NCBI GenBank assembly: GCA_942486035.1
Contig: CALNXK010000099.1
Location: forward strand, 245,001 to 309,000
Length of the DNA stretch: 64,000 nucleotides
Source of the DNA: Porites lobata
Lineage: Eukaryota; Cnidaria; Anthozoa; Scleractinia; Poritidae
Direction: 5' to 3'
Part shown: piece after piece, positions 21,601-34,800 of the stretch
How positions within the stretch are numbered: position 1 is the stretch's first letter
How the letters are laid out: every line of letters begins with the position of its first letter
Made by a program: the position numbers and the translations under genes
Notes under the pieces: model-generated
What the model was told of the DNA's origin: nothing
Databases searched by the model: none
What the model saw: the letters and a program-made list of their open reading frames with translations, nothing else

Positions 21601-23477
21601 TGTGGTTCAACCTACATCCGTGCAGGATATTCCCCCTGACTATCAAGGCCTTTCTTGGTTTTCCTGTCTGTGTTGTTGTTGGCCTCTTGGAATTGTAGCC
21701 ATACTAAAGTCAAATGAGGTAAGGCTTTAAATAACTTGTTGGCTTAACATATCTTAGGTCTATTTTTCAGGGTTCATACACATCTTGAAATTCCAGTGGT
21801 CTGATTTTATGGCCTTGAAATTGGTTTTTGGTTCTCGGAAGTCCTTGCTATCGAAGAACATCTACATTATCAACACTTTAAAAATGAACTACAGTAGGTT
21901 TTAATGTAGAGAGTGGAAATGCAGACAGAATTAATTTTTACAAAATATGTGTAACATGCACACTTATACAGTCACTGAGTTAGAGGTGTAACTTATCAAC
22001 TTTTTTCATCCATTCTGAATTTCACTTATAAAAGGTGAGCCATACATCAATGGCCTTAATGTGTGTTCATAATTCACTCTCAGTTCTCATTAATTCTCCT
22101 AAAATATCTACAAAATTTCAAAGAACAGTCCTTGAGTTTTTGGCTTGAAAAAGTCTATGAACCCTGAACTTAAAAACTTTGGATAAGTAATTGCAGAAAC
22201 TCAAACCCCTTATGAGTTTCTGGTTTCTGGTAATTGTTATATAGCTGGAAATTTTTTCCCAACAGTGCGTGCTCTTATTGGTTACTTCAAGGTCACATGA
22301 CATCAAACAATGAAACTGTTTCCCACCAAAATCTCTGAGCGGCAACATTACAAAGACTATAACGTCAGAGGGTAACAGTGCACTGTCACCTGCCAATGTT
22401 GACTAACGACCACCATTGCAGGGAGGTTTAATGAATTTACAGCTTCAAAATTTCCAGCTACATAACAAATCAAAGAATTAGCAGGAGAATTGGAGCCAAT
22501 CAGAAAATTAATGGCAAAGTAGTTTGAATTATGAATAATAATTTGTTCCACCTCAGGAACCATTAAGATTCTGGGGAAACAAAATTAACTGTTTCCTTCC
22601 CTCAGGACCAGTCTTTAAGTGTTTATTATTACATATTGACAGTCTTGTCTCAGTATAGAAAATAATGAGTGGTTAAGAGCATAGTGGATGAAGTCATTGG
22701 ATTTCATGACCACTGTGAGAAAGTGATTGTATTAATATTGATGTCAAACAATACTTTATTGAGAATTTCCCTTCCAATCAGAGTCTGGTTTTTAGTCCTT
22801 TTCTACTAGCCTGGGGAGGGGACCAGGGGTCCATTTCTCCAATAACTTTCGGGCCCGAAATCACATATTCAAATCAAAATAAAAAGAATAAGAGCATGGA
22901 TCCTGGCTAGCAAATTACTCCATTTTGTTTCATTAACCAATAGTTTTGTCATGTTAGATGCAAAACTATTGAAACCTCTATCTTGCATGTAAACAACAAG
23001 AGCTTTACGGGCCCGTTAATTATCGGGACTTCGAGAAACGGGCCCCAGGCTCCTTATTAGGAATATATGGGGAACAATGGGGCTACCGCAAAGAAAACTA
23101 GGTTAAACAAGAAGGGGATTGAGGAGGGAAGGGGGTTCTCACTGCCCTTCCCCCCCTCTCTCAGTCCCTTGCTTGGTTTACCCCGATTTAATATTTCCTT
23201 TTTATTCAATCAAAGAGGCTGGTCCCATGCTACTTTTCTTTCTGCAGTGTAAACAAAGAAATAAAATTGGGATGATAAAGGATTAAAAGAATTTTTTTTC
23301 TTTAATTATTTTCAGGTTAAGAGCTCCCTTTCCCGTGGAGATTTTCAATCTGCTAGAATCGCTTCCAATTCTGCACGGAATTTTGCTTACGCTGCCATTG
23401 GAATTGGAGTTGGTTTTTTAGTAATGTATATCATTGCTATGGTACTTGTATTTACAATCGTTGCTAGTAGCAATTAA
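18656..23477 (+). CDS. CD225/dispanin family membrane protein, PPxY-rich (4 exons, 177 aa)
   Basis: Coding exons are 18656-18668 (only 13 nt: MTDK plus one base), 20638-20864, 21587-21718 and 23316-23477, with phases 1, 0 and 0. The N-terminal half is proline-rich with PPPY twice, PPSY and PPAY, the motif bound by WW domains of NEDD4-type ubiquitin ligases. The C-terminal half is a CD225 domain. It has an intramembrane segment with the cysteine cluster WFSCLCCCWPLGIVAI, a basic loop with SLSRGDFQSAR, and a final membrane helix (AYAAIGIGVGFLVMYIIAMV) ending VASSN. Family members include IFITM, PRRT and synapse-differentiation proteins; the cysteines are probable palmitoylation sites. The first exon is short, so its choice rests on phase, the GTAAAA donor and the absence of a better ATG. 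An antiviral or trafficking role is inference. Confidence 0.85.
18708..19152. mobile_element. Tc1/mariner-type MITE (TACC..GGTA ends)
   Basis: The left end TACCATATTTCCTTGAATAA and the right end, inverted, TACCGTATTTCCTTGAATAA differ at one position. The TA at each end fits a TA target site. About 445 bp, non-coding, in intron 1 of the CD225 gene. Confidence 0.8.
19480..19562 (+). mobile_element. 3' tail of a non-LTR retrotransposon
   Basis: TGAATGGCAAATAAATAAAA followed by AAAT/AAAAT repeats is a typical LINE 3' terminus. No coding remnant was recognised upstream. Confidence 0.45.
20325..20600 (+). mobile_element. Second tRNA-derived SINE family
   Basis: A tRNA-like head (TGGACTAGTGGTTAAAGCGC, then a decayed box B in GAGCTCTAGTTCTGTCC) is followed by a SINE body: GCTAGCTGGATTTGTTCTC, then CAGTTGGGACTCTTAACCC. 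The copy ends just before exon 2 of the CD225 gene, so the polypyrimidine and acceptor region of that exon lies close to SINE-derived sequence. Confidence 0.65.
21121..21470. repeat. Diverged relative of MITE family B
   Basis: In inverted order this block shares ACCCTATTTAAGATTC, GAAAACCATACCCTGTTCAG and GGGAGTGCCCCTCCCCGG words with the family B elements at 11679 and 27539. It is older and has degraded ends. Confidence 0.5.
21768..22166. mobile_element. hAT-like MITE, CAGGGTTCATA ends
   Basis: The termini are CAGGGTTCATACACATCTTG and AAAAAGTCTATGAACCCTG (inverted). About 400 bp, in intron 3 of the CD225 gene. No clean target duplication is visible. Confidence 0.65.
22826..23046. mobile_element. 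Short MITE with ~30-bp inverted repeats
   Basis: GGGGTCCATTTCTCCAATAA at the left pairs with the inverted right end (GGGGCCCGTTTCTCGAAGTC), and both run on to GGGCCCG. About 220 bp, non-coding. Confidence 0.7.
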
Positions 23478-26400
23478 ACTTATCTATGTATACCAACATA
23501 CAATATTTTATAAATATTGTTTTAGGACAAATAATAGAACAGAAACCTAGAACTCTAATTTCAGGTTAGTTAATTCTTGTAGTCGGATTTACTATGTACA
23601 GCAGACCTTTTGTTATTTATAAGAGGGCGAAATTGGCGAGAAAATTGGGAGAGGTGAAATTTTCGCCATTGGAAAAAGAGGGGCGGCGGGGGGGGGGGGG
23701 ACGGGGGTTGGTGTGGAGGGGATCGTAAACAGGTGGTATATTTAAAAGAGGCAAAAACATAACTACAACGGACCAACAAGAGCAGGGGACCTCAGATTTT
23801 ATGGCTAAGATTCTTTGGGTTTCGCTATGATTCTTGTAAGAGTATGACCTTGCACAGTATTACTGGATTGCATTTCTAAAAAGCAATGGTGGACTGATCC
23901 TAGTACATGAATCACATTCCAGTTCTAAAACAGCAATGTTATCTTTTCCTCGTTATACTGATAACAATTTGCCTTGTATTTAATTTCGTTAAAAATATTT
24001 CTTAACTTCCAAGTCCTACTTTTCCGTCCATATCCTTAAACAAGGTGTGAATGTGGGAGTTTGTTAGCCTGTTCCCAGACCCTCTCTTTTCTCTTCGAAG
24101 CCCGTCGAGCGCGCGTAATAAAAAAACAAAACCCGTAGGGTATTTATTGACCGCCGGCGCAAGGGAAAAGAAAGATAAAACAACGTCTGTGTACAGGCTA
24201 TGAGTTTGTGTGCTTGTGAATTACTATAAGTTGCCATGCAGCACGTACCTCCGCTGTTAATACTTTTTTTAAATTATTATATTTAATTCCAGCTTCCTGG
24301 CATTTTTAGCTTATTAATCTATTTCAGAAAATAATTAACTTTATTCTTTAAAAACATTATTTATTGTCTGTTATGGGAGGGTACAATGAATAAAGTTGGA
24401 AGAAATTTGAATTCAGTAACGAAAATTTTTTGCCTTCCCGTACGCAGATGTTGCCTCGAAAACAATTGCTTCCCCTGTTTATATCTTAGTCTAACCTCAG
24501 CTTATTATGTTTGTTCATCTTATGTATATTTCTTTAGATGTTGTTTTCATTAGCGAATGATTTAAAAGAGGTCCCGGGAGAGGTGTAGCCGCTTGGAAAG
24601 GCTTTCCAATGTAAAAATACAGTTATTATAACGGCTTTTCCATGTTTCCAACCTTAATTGTGGTGTCAAGTGCATCGGTGGAGATCATTACTAGTACTTG
24701 GAAATTATCAATTTTTGCGAAAAGATAGGCAGCGCTTATAAATTTTTATTTACATTAAGATCATGTGATATTACACTAGAGAATTTGTTCTTTAATATAT
24801 GCACACATTTAATATTCCCTTGCGTTTAAATGAACAATTACAAGAAAGACTAAGGCTAAAAAGGTGTCAAAAAAATAATTATTACCCGCGAGATAGACAA
24901 ACAAACCGAAGAAAACCCATTTTAGTTAGCAGTTTTTGAAAGTCATGACAGAGGAGAAAAACATGTTCAATTACAGCCCGGCCCGACTTTTTTAGACGCA
25001 AACCGTAAGTACCATCTTAAGTTCAAGTTCGATGTTTGTTTTAAAATAGTCAGGAATAGCTTAGCGCGCCTGGAGGTGTGCATGTATAATAAACAAGTTA
25101 AAACTAGTGGCTATGTTGCGGTTAAAAACGACGTTTCGGTGTGATCATGAAGCCATAAGGTAACTAGGAGAAGAAACTAAATGCGAGAGACTTGCGTCGT
25201 TTACTAAGTTAACTTAATTAATGAATGAAATAAAAAAATACTTTTTCATATTGAGTTCAACTGCATTTTCAGACAACATCTAATTGTCTTAAATATGTAC
25301 AACATGTGCACTAAACAAGCAAATTTGTTAACTCATTTACTTAAAAGCAGCCTCAGTAGGTCAAAGGGGACAAATGTTACACGCGTTCAGTCCTCCACGC
25401 GTTGGAACACCTGTTCTCAAGTGTATCCTTAACGACCCTTGGCATTGTTGGCTAACGGTTTGTGGTTTCTGTGGTTTTATGTGCCGTTAGCCCTTGATAT
25501 TATAATTTGCAGCTCACAATAAACACAGGCCTAATTTCACGTCTTTTAGTACCTCTCATACATTAACTCTTTCTTTCAGGGTCGCGCTAAAATTGTCGCT
25601 ATTTTCTTTTTTTCTTGCGCACTGAATTCTTATCATTCACCAAGCGAAACGAAAATAGAGCCTGAGCACAGGTTATAGTTGTATGCACTTTCAAGCTAAG
25701 ATGTTCCCCGCTCGCAGCAGCCTCTTTGGCATCTGGTAGCAGGGAAGCTAAGCTATTCGAACTGTTTTGAAACGAGATTTGTTCAACCGTGATTTTGAAA
25801 TGGCAATGAAAACAAGAACAATCTCAACCAAGAACGAGTTGCATCAAGTTTTCATTGTGACCCGTGTACCGGGGAAGAGAGGGGGGGCAAAGGCGGGGAG
25901 CTACTCGGCAAAGTTTTATACGGAGAGGCTCGGCCCGGAGGTCCAAACCCTTACCCTTTTGGTGGCCATTTTTGACAGAGAAGGTACCCTGTTCGTATAC
26001 CTTTCCTGTTGAAGGTATACGAAAACAGGAAGTCTTCTAGTCATTTTTTCATGTATGGTTCAATAAATTAAAAAATATATACCCATAAGGCGTGTCTTTT
26101 CGAAACATTTTCATTAAAGGATCTTTTAATTACTTAAATGATGGAATTTCCTACCATTTCATATACTTCAACTGTCTAATTTCCCTCACTCAGGAGCCCA
26201 TGGGCTCCTGCCTCACTTTAATATACTTGAAGCCTGAAAAAGATACCCCTTTCTGACGGAGACTCCCCCTTAGGCCAATATAGGGTGTACCCCCGAGCCC
26301 GTGTGGTGCACATTATGATTCAACAAGAGAGAATTCTCTCTTGGATTCAGTCAATGGCTAGAGTACCCAGCCCCCCTTACCCCATGGCATTTTTTGGATA

Positions 26401-27225
26401 ATTGTGAGGTTCCAGTGGATGGTTCACTAAAGGTATGTTACATGATCGCTTATACTTTTATCATCTACGGCATTGATTTTGAATTGTTAGCTCCCACAAG
26501 GAAACTTACTCGTTGCCTTAATCCCAGTAGGAAGGGGTATTTGCACACATTTTAATACCCATGAGGGGTTTACCTGTTAGTCCCATGACAGGGAATTTGT
26601 ATCTTTCCGAAGAAAGCAATTAAAATATCCCTGGCCAAGCCCGAGGAGACTATGGGCGCCCTTGGAATCAGTGAGAAAAAAGCGCGGAAACTTACACGAA
26701 CGTGCGGAGGCACCGACTTCATGCTAACTATTCCTAGCAAAGGTGCGCGGAGGGGCGATCATGCACGCTTTGTCGACAGGACACCCAAGCACTTTATATC
26801 ATCCCAATCGACACAGATATTTCAGTACCGGCTAAGACCTTGTGAATGTTTACATTTAGATATTGTTTTCCTAGGTTCTATTGCCTTGACGTCTTTGTTT
26901 TCTTTATTTTACGTCACCCGCGAAGACAGACAAGAGACTGAAGAGACTGCGCTCTTCAAACCCTAATGTTTTCGCATTCTAAGTAAATGCAGAACAAACA
27001 TACTTGTTTGGTGCGCAAGATATTGTCAAGAGGTCCTTTTATTCTCTCTTGATATTGTACTTAAGACAAGTAAGAACTTGTCGAAACGTGTAGTTGGACT
27101 CAGCGGTCACTACGAGCAAATACGTTTTTTATTCTTTCGATCCCAGCATTATAATGTTGATTAACGGAACCACACTATGGTATGATAAGTTTCTTTTCAG
27201 GGGCGGGGGTGGGGGGCGGGGGGGC

Positions 27226-27620
27226 GGCACCCAATGACTGTTTTCTGCAAATATCTGCTCGGAGGAGTAAAAATTGCCTAGAATTTTCTGTAACTTGAGG
27301 AAGGTAAACAATTTCTTGACGACTGTTCTATTCCTGTACGATTTTCGAAGCTTATCTAATAAATTCCAAGATTTTCTGAAGTATAATTTTTCGTATTTCA
27401 CTCCCCAGGTTAAGCTATTTTCCGAAGAAAGAGAAAAGTTAAAATTTTCGGATTGGAAAATGCGATCGAGCGAGGAAATCAGATCGAAAAATTCTTTAAG
27501 CAACATGTAAAATTTTCGAGAAAGCAATACTAAAGCCCGGGGGGGAGTGTACTGCCATATACGGGCTGTATAGGTACGTGCCGCTGTGAAGGGTATGGTT
27601 TTCAAGCAGTTTACTCTAGG

Positions 27621-27651
<31 letters not shown>

Positions 27652-27968
27652 TGAATGGGGTATCATTTTTCAGGAAACTGATCAGTTGGTTGAAGATTTT
27701 ATCTAGACCAGGGAAAAAGCTACGACTTGGGGAATTTACTCTTGTATAGGGTAGCAAAATTCAGCTGAACTATCTCTGGTATAGGTTAAGGGCTGGTTAA
27801 GGGTTCCAGGATCCCAGTGGCACATCCCCACCCACAAATTCCTAAAGTAACCCCCCCCCCCGGGTACTAAAGCCCTTGTGATTTAGAAAAGACTCAAGTT
27901 GCCCTAGTATGACCTAGTTGAGAACGCATTTTTAGCGATCTAAGAGTACTCTGGGTAACTTACAAAGT
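27226..27968. mobile_element. MITE family A, copy 2, split by a family B insertion
   Basis: GGCACCCAATGACTGTTTTC at the start and the internal words TTGCCTAGAATTTTCTGT and TTATCTAATAAATTCC match the 12912-13416 element. The copy is interrupted at 27538 by a family B MITE and resumes at 27865 with AAAGCCCTTGTG. Its right inverted end is missing or degraded. Confidence 0.75.
27539..27864. mobile_element. MITE family B, copy 2, nested in family A
   Basis: It is highly similar to 11679-11995, sharing GAAGGGTATGGTTTTCAAGC and ATAGGGTATATAAATCAGAG. It is flanked by TACTAAAGCCC at 27528-27538 and again at 27865-27875, the duplicated family A target. The G/C homopolymers at its ends have expanded. 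Confidence 0.85.
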
Positions 27969-28669
27969 CTTTTAAATTCATTCCATGTTGCCGGGCATTC
28001 CTCGATATTCGCTTCAAGATCAGAAACCGAATCACTAGGTCTTGCCTGTTTATGCTTCACAAAACCGTTATTCATGATCAATTGATAACATTTCCTACAT
28101 AAGGGAATTTAGTGGTTTAAAATGAGGACTATGAAATCATTTGAAGGTCAAGTGCAAAATAACCGGATGTGGCCCTTACAAACTGCTTATTAAAGCAACA
28201 TTTTTCGAGTCACTCGCTCTAATCTGACGACCTATATTGTTTCTACCACTTCCTTTCACTTCCTATAAATCTAATGAATCGTAACTAATGGACTAATGGT
28301 GCTGAAAATACAGACGTGCACTTTTATGTTATATTTTACCTAAAACTAATTACATAATTAAATAATAATTAAAACCCAATAGAAGAACCCAACATATGAC
28401 AGTCATTTGTTCCTGGTCTAGGATCTTTGTTCTGTCACCTTTGTTATGTGAACCAGCACGCTCGTAGGCGCTCTGTTATGCGAAAGAATGCGCGTTAGTT
28501 TCTCGCCCTTCGTGGCAGTATTGGTCCTCCCTCCGAGCCGCTCCGAGTAAACTTGTTCCGCCGTTGCCTGCAGCCTTTTGTCGAAAGAAAGAGCATTAAA
28601 TATTTATGGCTTCTCACAATGTCAGTTACAATGTGTAGTTTCCTTTATTAGCGTCAAAATCTGATAGAG

Positions 28670-29074
28670 TATAAAATTGGCCGCTTTTCGTAGTTCGTAC
28701 GTTTAGAAAATCCCATTAACCCCCGCGCGCGTCTTGTCGGATTCCTCGCGCGTTTCCCCAATTTAGATGTTGTATTTCACTGTAAACGGAAATGTAAAAG
28801 ATAATGATTGACATAGTAAACGGATGGTGTAAATTTCCACCGTTGGCAAAAGCTAAAATGTTAATTTTCAGCTCCAACTGAACAGCCAATATGCAGAATT
28901 TCAAAACTGAAATTTGAAGAACGAGCAATTAACTATTATTGGACAGCATCGTATTTCATTTTTTGCGGCGACGACACAACGCTGATCGAGAACTACAAAC
29001 CTCGTGCTTGAGAACGTCGTTTTGTTTATTTCTTCCTGAGTTCACGGGTCAAAACACAACTATAACGTGTGAAG
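28670..29074 (+). promoter_or_regulatory. Candidate promoter and 5' UTR exon of the acidic repeat gene
   Basis: A TATAAAA motif lies at 28670-28676. A good donor, GAAG|GTGAGT, is at 29074/29075. If transcription starts near 28700, the exon would end at 29074 and splice to the acceptor at 31811-31812 just before the start codon of the repeat gene. The assignment is inference from signal spacing and the absence of another gene between. Confidence 0.3.
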
Positions 29075-31812
29075 GTGAGTTGATAAAGTTATTTGAAGTC
29101 AGTAAGAGTATAAAATATATTTACATACTGACAGAGACAATTATTTAAGCCTCTTTTGTTCATTGACTACGCGCGGCTCTTCGAAAATTCCTTGAAGACT
29201 GAAAACCTCGTGGAACGTCTTGTCACGGAACATTTTGGGTTTTTTGTCATTGTAAAAGCACCGTATGTTTGGGTGATTCTGTACAATTTATAGAAATAAA
29301 CCACTGAAAGTCGGTTTGTCGCTGTATTCGTCGCTGATGGGAACAGATGTCTGAGATGTGATTACTGTGTACAAATCATTCAGTGGCTATAAATAAATTC
29401 TTTTTCTGTGGATTTCTTATAAGGTTTGGTGTATTCGTTTCCAATGAAAACTATCTACCATTTAAATGAACTCGATCTGCTTATGTCTGCAGCTTGTGGG
29501 TTATTCCAGTTATTCCACTAGTTTTGCGCCGCGAGACATTTTAAATCGGCGTTAAAGTTTTATTGAATAGTGCTAGAAAAATGTGTTTTTACAAATTATC
29601 ATCAGATCAGATCGAAACGTCGCGAATTTTTTGACCAGATACAATAGCAGTATCTTATTCCATTATTCAAAGTATTCGAACAAAGAACTCGCTTTATGTT
29701 CGTACGGGAAAAAACTGAACACAAGGGCACTTAATTCTTTTCATTTTTACTTAAGCCAATTGAAGAATAATTGTTTTTGTTTAGAAAAAACAAGTCACTA
29801 TTTACGTGTATAATTTGAAATGTTCAGTGACCCTTTTATTACACGCTGTCTCTCCAGCGGTGAATGATATGTTACCACATTTCAAAGCTTCCGGGCATTT
29901 TTTACGGATGAAAATATTCGCTGGTTTTTAAAACCCCGTGTCCTTACTTCTGGTTGGAAGTACTAGAGATGAACTGTCATCCACTTTTATATTTCTAAGT
30001 CCAGTGCTTGTGAATCCCATTTTTATGACAGTCTCCGTTTTGACTTTAATTTTGATGTTTTTACCCAAATTATATTTCCATAGACGGATCGATCGGATCA
30101 CTTTTTGTTGGTGTCGATTAATTGGGTTAATTACGTTCGCGTTTAATCAACGGGAATGAACATGAGAAATTAAACCTTATTTTTTGTAACGTACCAATAA
30201 TCCATCGCTAGCCTGCGAACACAGCCGTCATCTCCTCGCTCTTCCTGACAAGGGACCTTGTGGCCAGAAGCTAGTAGAGATGGCTGTTTTCGCAGGCTAA
30301 TTCCATGGGTAGTTAATCTATGGCACAAACTCTTGATCAGGCTCCATTATTTACCAGCCGCTGTTCGGGAAATGACGTGTCCTTTCTCTCGTAAAATACC
30401 CCACTAATTTACCTTTAGTTAATAAATGTTACTCGTTTTATCTTTTCTCGCCGATTACCTATATATTTCCGTCACGCAACACCATCACGCAAGTAACTGG
30501 TTAGAGATACGTTCAAGTTCACTCAGACAATGCTCTCGCAGGGTAAGGTGTACTCCCCTCAATAACTTATTGCGGAAGGCTCTGCCCGACGCCCATCTTG
30601 CATAAAAGTTAAAATTGTAAAAAACAGTTCTTTGATGTAATAATGCCTTCTTATGAAGGGATTTTGAGAACTGTTTAGGTGTATTAAATGAAGATGATCA
30701 GTAACAAAGAACACAAGAATTGATCAAAACACATGTAAAAAGTTTTAAAACAAGTTTCTTGTTTGTTTGTATCATCTAGGCCTTTAAGAGAGCCGTTAAA
30801 GTTAAAACCCCTTGCCCAAAACGTTTAAATTTCGAACATACACGTACACCAAAAACACCAGATGCTTTCAAGTTTTCTGGTCTGGCCCTCTTACGTCCAT
30901 GGAAAAAAAGTACAAAAGTTTGATAACTCTGAAGTTTCAGAATTGTTGAGATGGACCGTTTGGTCAATTTTACCAGGAAAGGACCCACAAATTTCGGTGA
31001 GTGGAAAGCTGTCCAAGAACAGTTGCGAGAGACAGGAGGAAATGTGTTTGTTTAGTACTCTCGTGTTTACACTCAGCTTGATTGTGCCGAATGTAATACT
31101 GTTAAACATCTGTTGATCAACAAATGTTGTTACTAGTTGATTGCGTGTTATGGGAAGTTTCTCTGTCTCTACAACACAAAATCGAAGGGGTACAGAAATG
31201 TACGCACAAAAAAGGAAAAGAAAAATTGCTGAGATAGTAGGGAGGACGACAAGTGAAGTAACGTGACGATAAATTGCTTTTAACTTGGAATGAGTAAAGT
31301 CTAAATAATGCGTTTTTATTCTTTCTTTGGCGAGTTTTCAGGATTTCTGCAACAACACTCGCAGCGCACAATTTGCCTTTTGGTCAGCCACCATTCTCAC
31401 ATTTCCCGCAAAACATGAAAAGAATTCAAGAAAACGCGACATTGTCATTGAACAAACGGCAACATCGTGCAACATTCGATCGTTGACGTTGAACGGTGTG
31501 TCACCACCTTTTCAAGATGACCACTCGTTGGCCCTCAAGTACACCCTATGAGAGTTAATATAACATTACCCTACAGAGTTATGTAATCAGAACTTGAAGA
31601 AGACCGTTTTCGTAATCGCAGGACAATCGCTGCGTCGCAACCGAATGGAGAATGATCGAGTTCTGCAGTTGTCTTCCCTATTTAAAAAATGGTAGATGAT
31701 AAAGAGATACGATGAGCTACTGTCATTATTGGCAGTAATTGAGAGTACTTCGGAGCACTCAATTGTAAAAAAACCGTCAGTGCTAATGACCTTGTTTTCT
31801 CTTGAATTGTAG
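29075..31812. other. Probable 5' intron of the acidic repeat gene
   Basis: No coding exon with convincing splice sites was found. The stretch holds the foldback element at 30209-30300 and otherwise unremarkable AT-rich sequence. The sequence before 31813 (TTGTTTTCTCTTGAATTGTAG) is a strong 3' splice site. Confidence 0.35.
30209..30300. repeat. Foldback element, TAGCCTGCGAA ends
   Basis: TAGCCTGCGAACACAGCC on the left and its inverted counterpart (GGCTGTTTTCGCAGGCTA) on the right bound about 92 bp. It is a short non-coding inverted-repeat element. Confidence 0.75.
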
Positions 31813-31837
31813 GGGGAAAGTTGTGAGAGAACTGACA

Positions 31838-34800
31838 ATGGAAGACGCATCTGTAACCGTGAATGGTCATGGCAAAAGTAATGTTACACTGCCAGACACC
31901 GCCCAACAACAGCACGTCTTTACAACAAAAGTATTTATTCAAATGGCTGAAAAGGATGTAGAAAACGACGAGCCTTTTCTTATGGACGCGACATCTATTG
32001 TGCAAAAAGATGTAGTGAATGGAAAGGAGATAGGTGAAGAAAGTGTCAACAAGTCTTGGAAATTGATCTCAGAAGACGAAGTTGTGGTTGTAAGCAAGAC
32101 ATCCACTGCTTTTCATTCCGAATTGTTACTGGAACAAGAAGGTCCAGGAGGAGAAACTAAAGAAACGGATGGTTCTACGGTAGAGTCGTTGCTTCTCAAC
32201 ATTGAAACCGTAATAGACGACGGATTGCTTAATGGTACTCACGAACCAGAAAATGACAAGAGAGAAGTGCTTGACGAAGATGCGCCGGTGGTCATAGAAA
32301 AGAGTCCTGTCTCACCGAACATGGAAATTGCAATCGAGGGCGAAGATCCGAGCGATGTAGACTTGAAGAATGCTCGGGAGAATGATGAGATTGGTGAAGA
32401 GGTCACAGAAGATGACGTTGCGGTGGTGGAAAAGACACCAGTAGCAAGGTCACTTGAATCTGACATTTTAGTTGAAAATCCTGATGCCGGAGGAAAAGAA
32501 GATGACACTACTACAGTGGATTCGCTGCTTGAAAACATTGAATCTGTTATAGATCAGTCACCGCTGGAACGACCTCAAGAACCAGCAAATAAAAACACAG
32601 CTGAAGTCATTGAAGAACTGGCTCCTGTTGTGGAGAAGAAGTCTTTCTCACTTGATGTAGAACATTTGATGAAGGAAACAGATGAAGGCTCGGAGGATGG
32701 TGAACACGTGACTAAGCAAAGGCAGTCATTTGTGGAAGATGAAGTTATAATGGTTAAGAAGACAGTAGTGGTCTGTAAAGTTGAGTCTGAAATTTTAGTG
32801 GAAAATCCAGACGATGAAGGGAAGCATGCTGACAATACCACAGTCCAGTCCTTACTTAACAACATTGAATCTGTTATTGACGACGAACTACCAGAGCGTC
32901 CTCAGGAATTAGAAGATACAAAGAAATCCGACGCTCTTGAGGAAGATTACCCTGTAGTCGTAAAAAAGAAACCGATTTCAGTTAATGTGGAACAGGCAAT
33001 TGATTTTGACGTTAAGGAGGACGAACAAGACATTGATCCAGTTGTGGAAACTGAGGTTGTGGTGGTAGAGAAGGAGACACGAGCAATTCTTGAGTCAGAG
33101 CTTTTAGTTGATAATGAAGAAGCTAAAAAGGGCGATTCTACCACGGTAGAGGACTTACTAGTGACCGTCGAAAAAGTTATAGATGTTGAGCCTTCTAAGC
33201 GAACCCATGAATCGTTACAGGAAAAGGGTAAACCCCTTGCAGAAGATTCACCTATAGTGATAGATAAGAGACCGGCTTCATTCGACATGGATCAGATGAT
33301 GGAACAAGATGAGGAGACAAAAGAGCAAGAGAAAAAAGACCCGGTTTGTGAAACTGCACCTATCGTTGTTGAGAAGACAGCAGTTACAGTTGAATCAGAG
33401 ATGTTGGTTGACAATGAAGAAATCGAAGATGACGATTCTACTCCTGTGGAGACCCTGCTAGTAAACATTGAATCTGTTGTAGATCGCACTCTTTTGGAGA
33501 CTGCTAAAGAACCATCTGAAGATGTTGTTGAAGCCCTTGAAGAAGATTCGCCTGTGGTAATAGAGAAAAGACCTGCATCATTCTACATTGAGCATCCGCT
33601 TGATGAAGACCACGAGAAGAAAGATGTGGATGAGAGAGAACCTGTCTCTGAAGCTGAGCTTGTTGTTGTTGAGAAAACACCAGTAGCACTTGAGTCAGAT
33701 ATGTTGGTCGACAATGAGCAAAGTGAAGAAGACGATTCTACTCCTGTGGAGATCCTGCTTGTAAACATTGAATCTGTAGTGGATCACACTCTTTTGAAAG
33801 CTGCTAAAGAACCATCTGAAGATGTGGTTGAAGCCCTTGAAGAAGATTCGCCTGTCGTAATAGAGAAAAGACCTGCATCAGTCTGCATTGAGCATCCACT
33901 TGACGAAAATCACGAGAAGAAAGATGAAGATGAACGAGAACCTGTCTCTGAAATTGAAGTTGTCGTCGTTGAGAAAACACCAGTGGCACTTGAGTCAGAT
34001 ATGTTGGTCGACAATGAGGAAAGTAAGGAAGAAGATTCTACTCCTGTGGAGACCCTGCTAGTCAATATTGAATCTGTAGTGGATCACACTCTTTTGAAAG
34101 ATGCTAAAGAACCATCTGAAGATGTGGTTGAAGCCCTTGAAGAAGATTCGCCTGTCGTAATAGAGAAGAGACCTGCATCATTCTACATTGAGCATCCGCT
34201 TGACGAAAATCACGAGAAGAAAGATGAAGATGAACGAGAACCTGTCCCTGAAATTGAGGTTGTCGTCGTTGAGAAACCACCAGTGGCACTTGAGTCAGAG
34301 GTGTTGGTCGAAAATGAAGAAACCAAAGAAGACTATTCCACCCCTGTAGAGACCTTACTTGTAAACATTGAATCTGTTGTAGATCACACTCTTTTGGAAG
34401 CTGTTAAAATACCATCTGAAGTTTTTGTTGAGGCCATTGAAGAAGATTCGCCTGTGGTAATAGAGAAAAGACCTGCATCATTGCACATTGAGCATCCGCT
34501 TGACGAAGATCTCGAGAAGAAAGATGTAGATGAAAGAGAACCTGTCTCTGAAGCTGAGTTTGTCGTTGTTGAAAAAACACCAGTTGCTCTCGAGTCAGAT
34601 ATGTTGGTCGAAAATGAAGAAACCAAAGAAGACGATTCCACCCCTGTAGAGACCTTACTTGTAAACATTGAATCTGTTGTAGATCACACTCTTTTGGAAG
34701 CTGTTGAAATACCATCTGAAGATGTTGCTGAGGCCATTGAAGAAGATTCGCCTGTGGTAATAGAGAAAAGACCTGCATCATTCTGCATTGAGCATCCGCT

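Larger units (their letters stand above)
23478..28669. other. Gene-poor stretch with transposon relics
   Basis: No gene could be supported here. A possible poly(A) signal AATAAA for the CD225 gene lies near 24386. G-rich tracts occur at 23680-23725 and 27200-27225. A small element with TAGCCTGT/ACAGGCTA ends spans 24065-24200. A diverged family B-like element spans about 25860-26300, with GTGTACCGGGG and GGGTGTACCCCCG ends. The family A and B MITEs occupy 27226-27968. Open frames here, such as 26652-26966, show no recognisable protein pattern. Confidence 0.5.

Noticed and set aside
26652..26966. 104-codon open frame as a small gene
   Set aside because: There is no domain, signal peptide or splice context, and it is surrounded by transposon relics.
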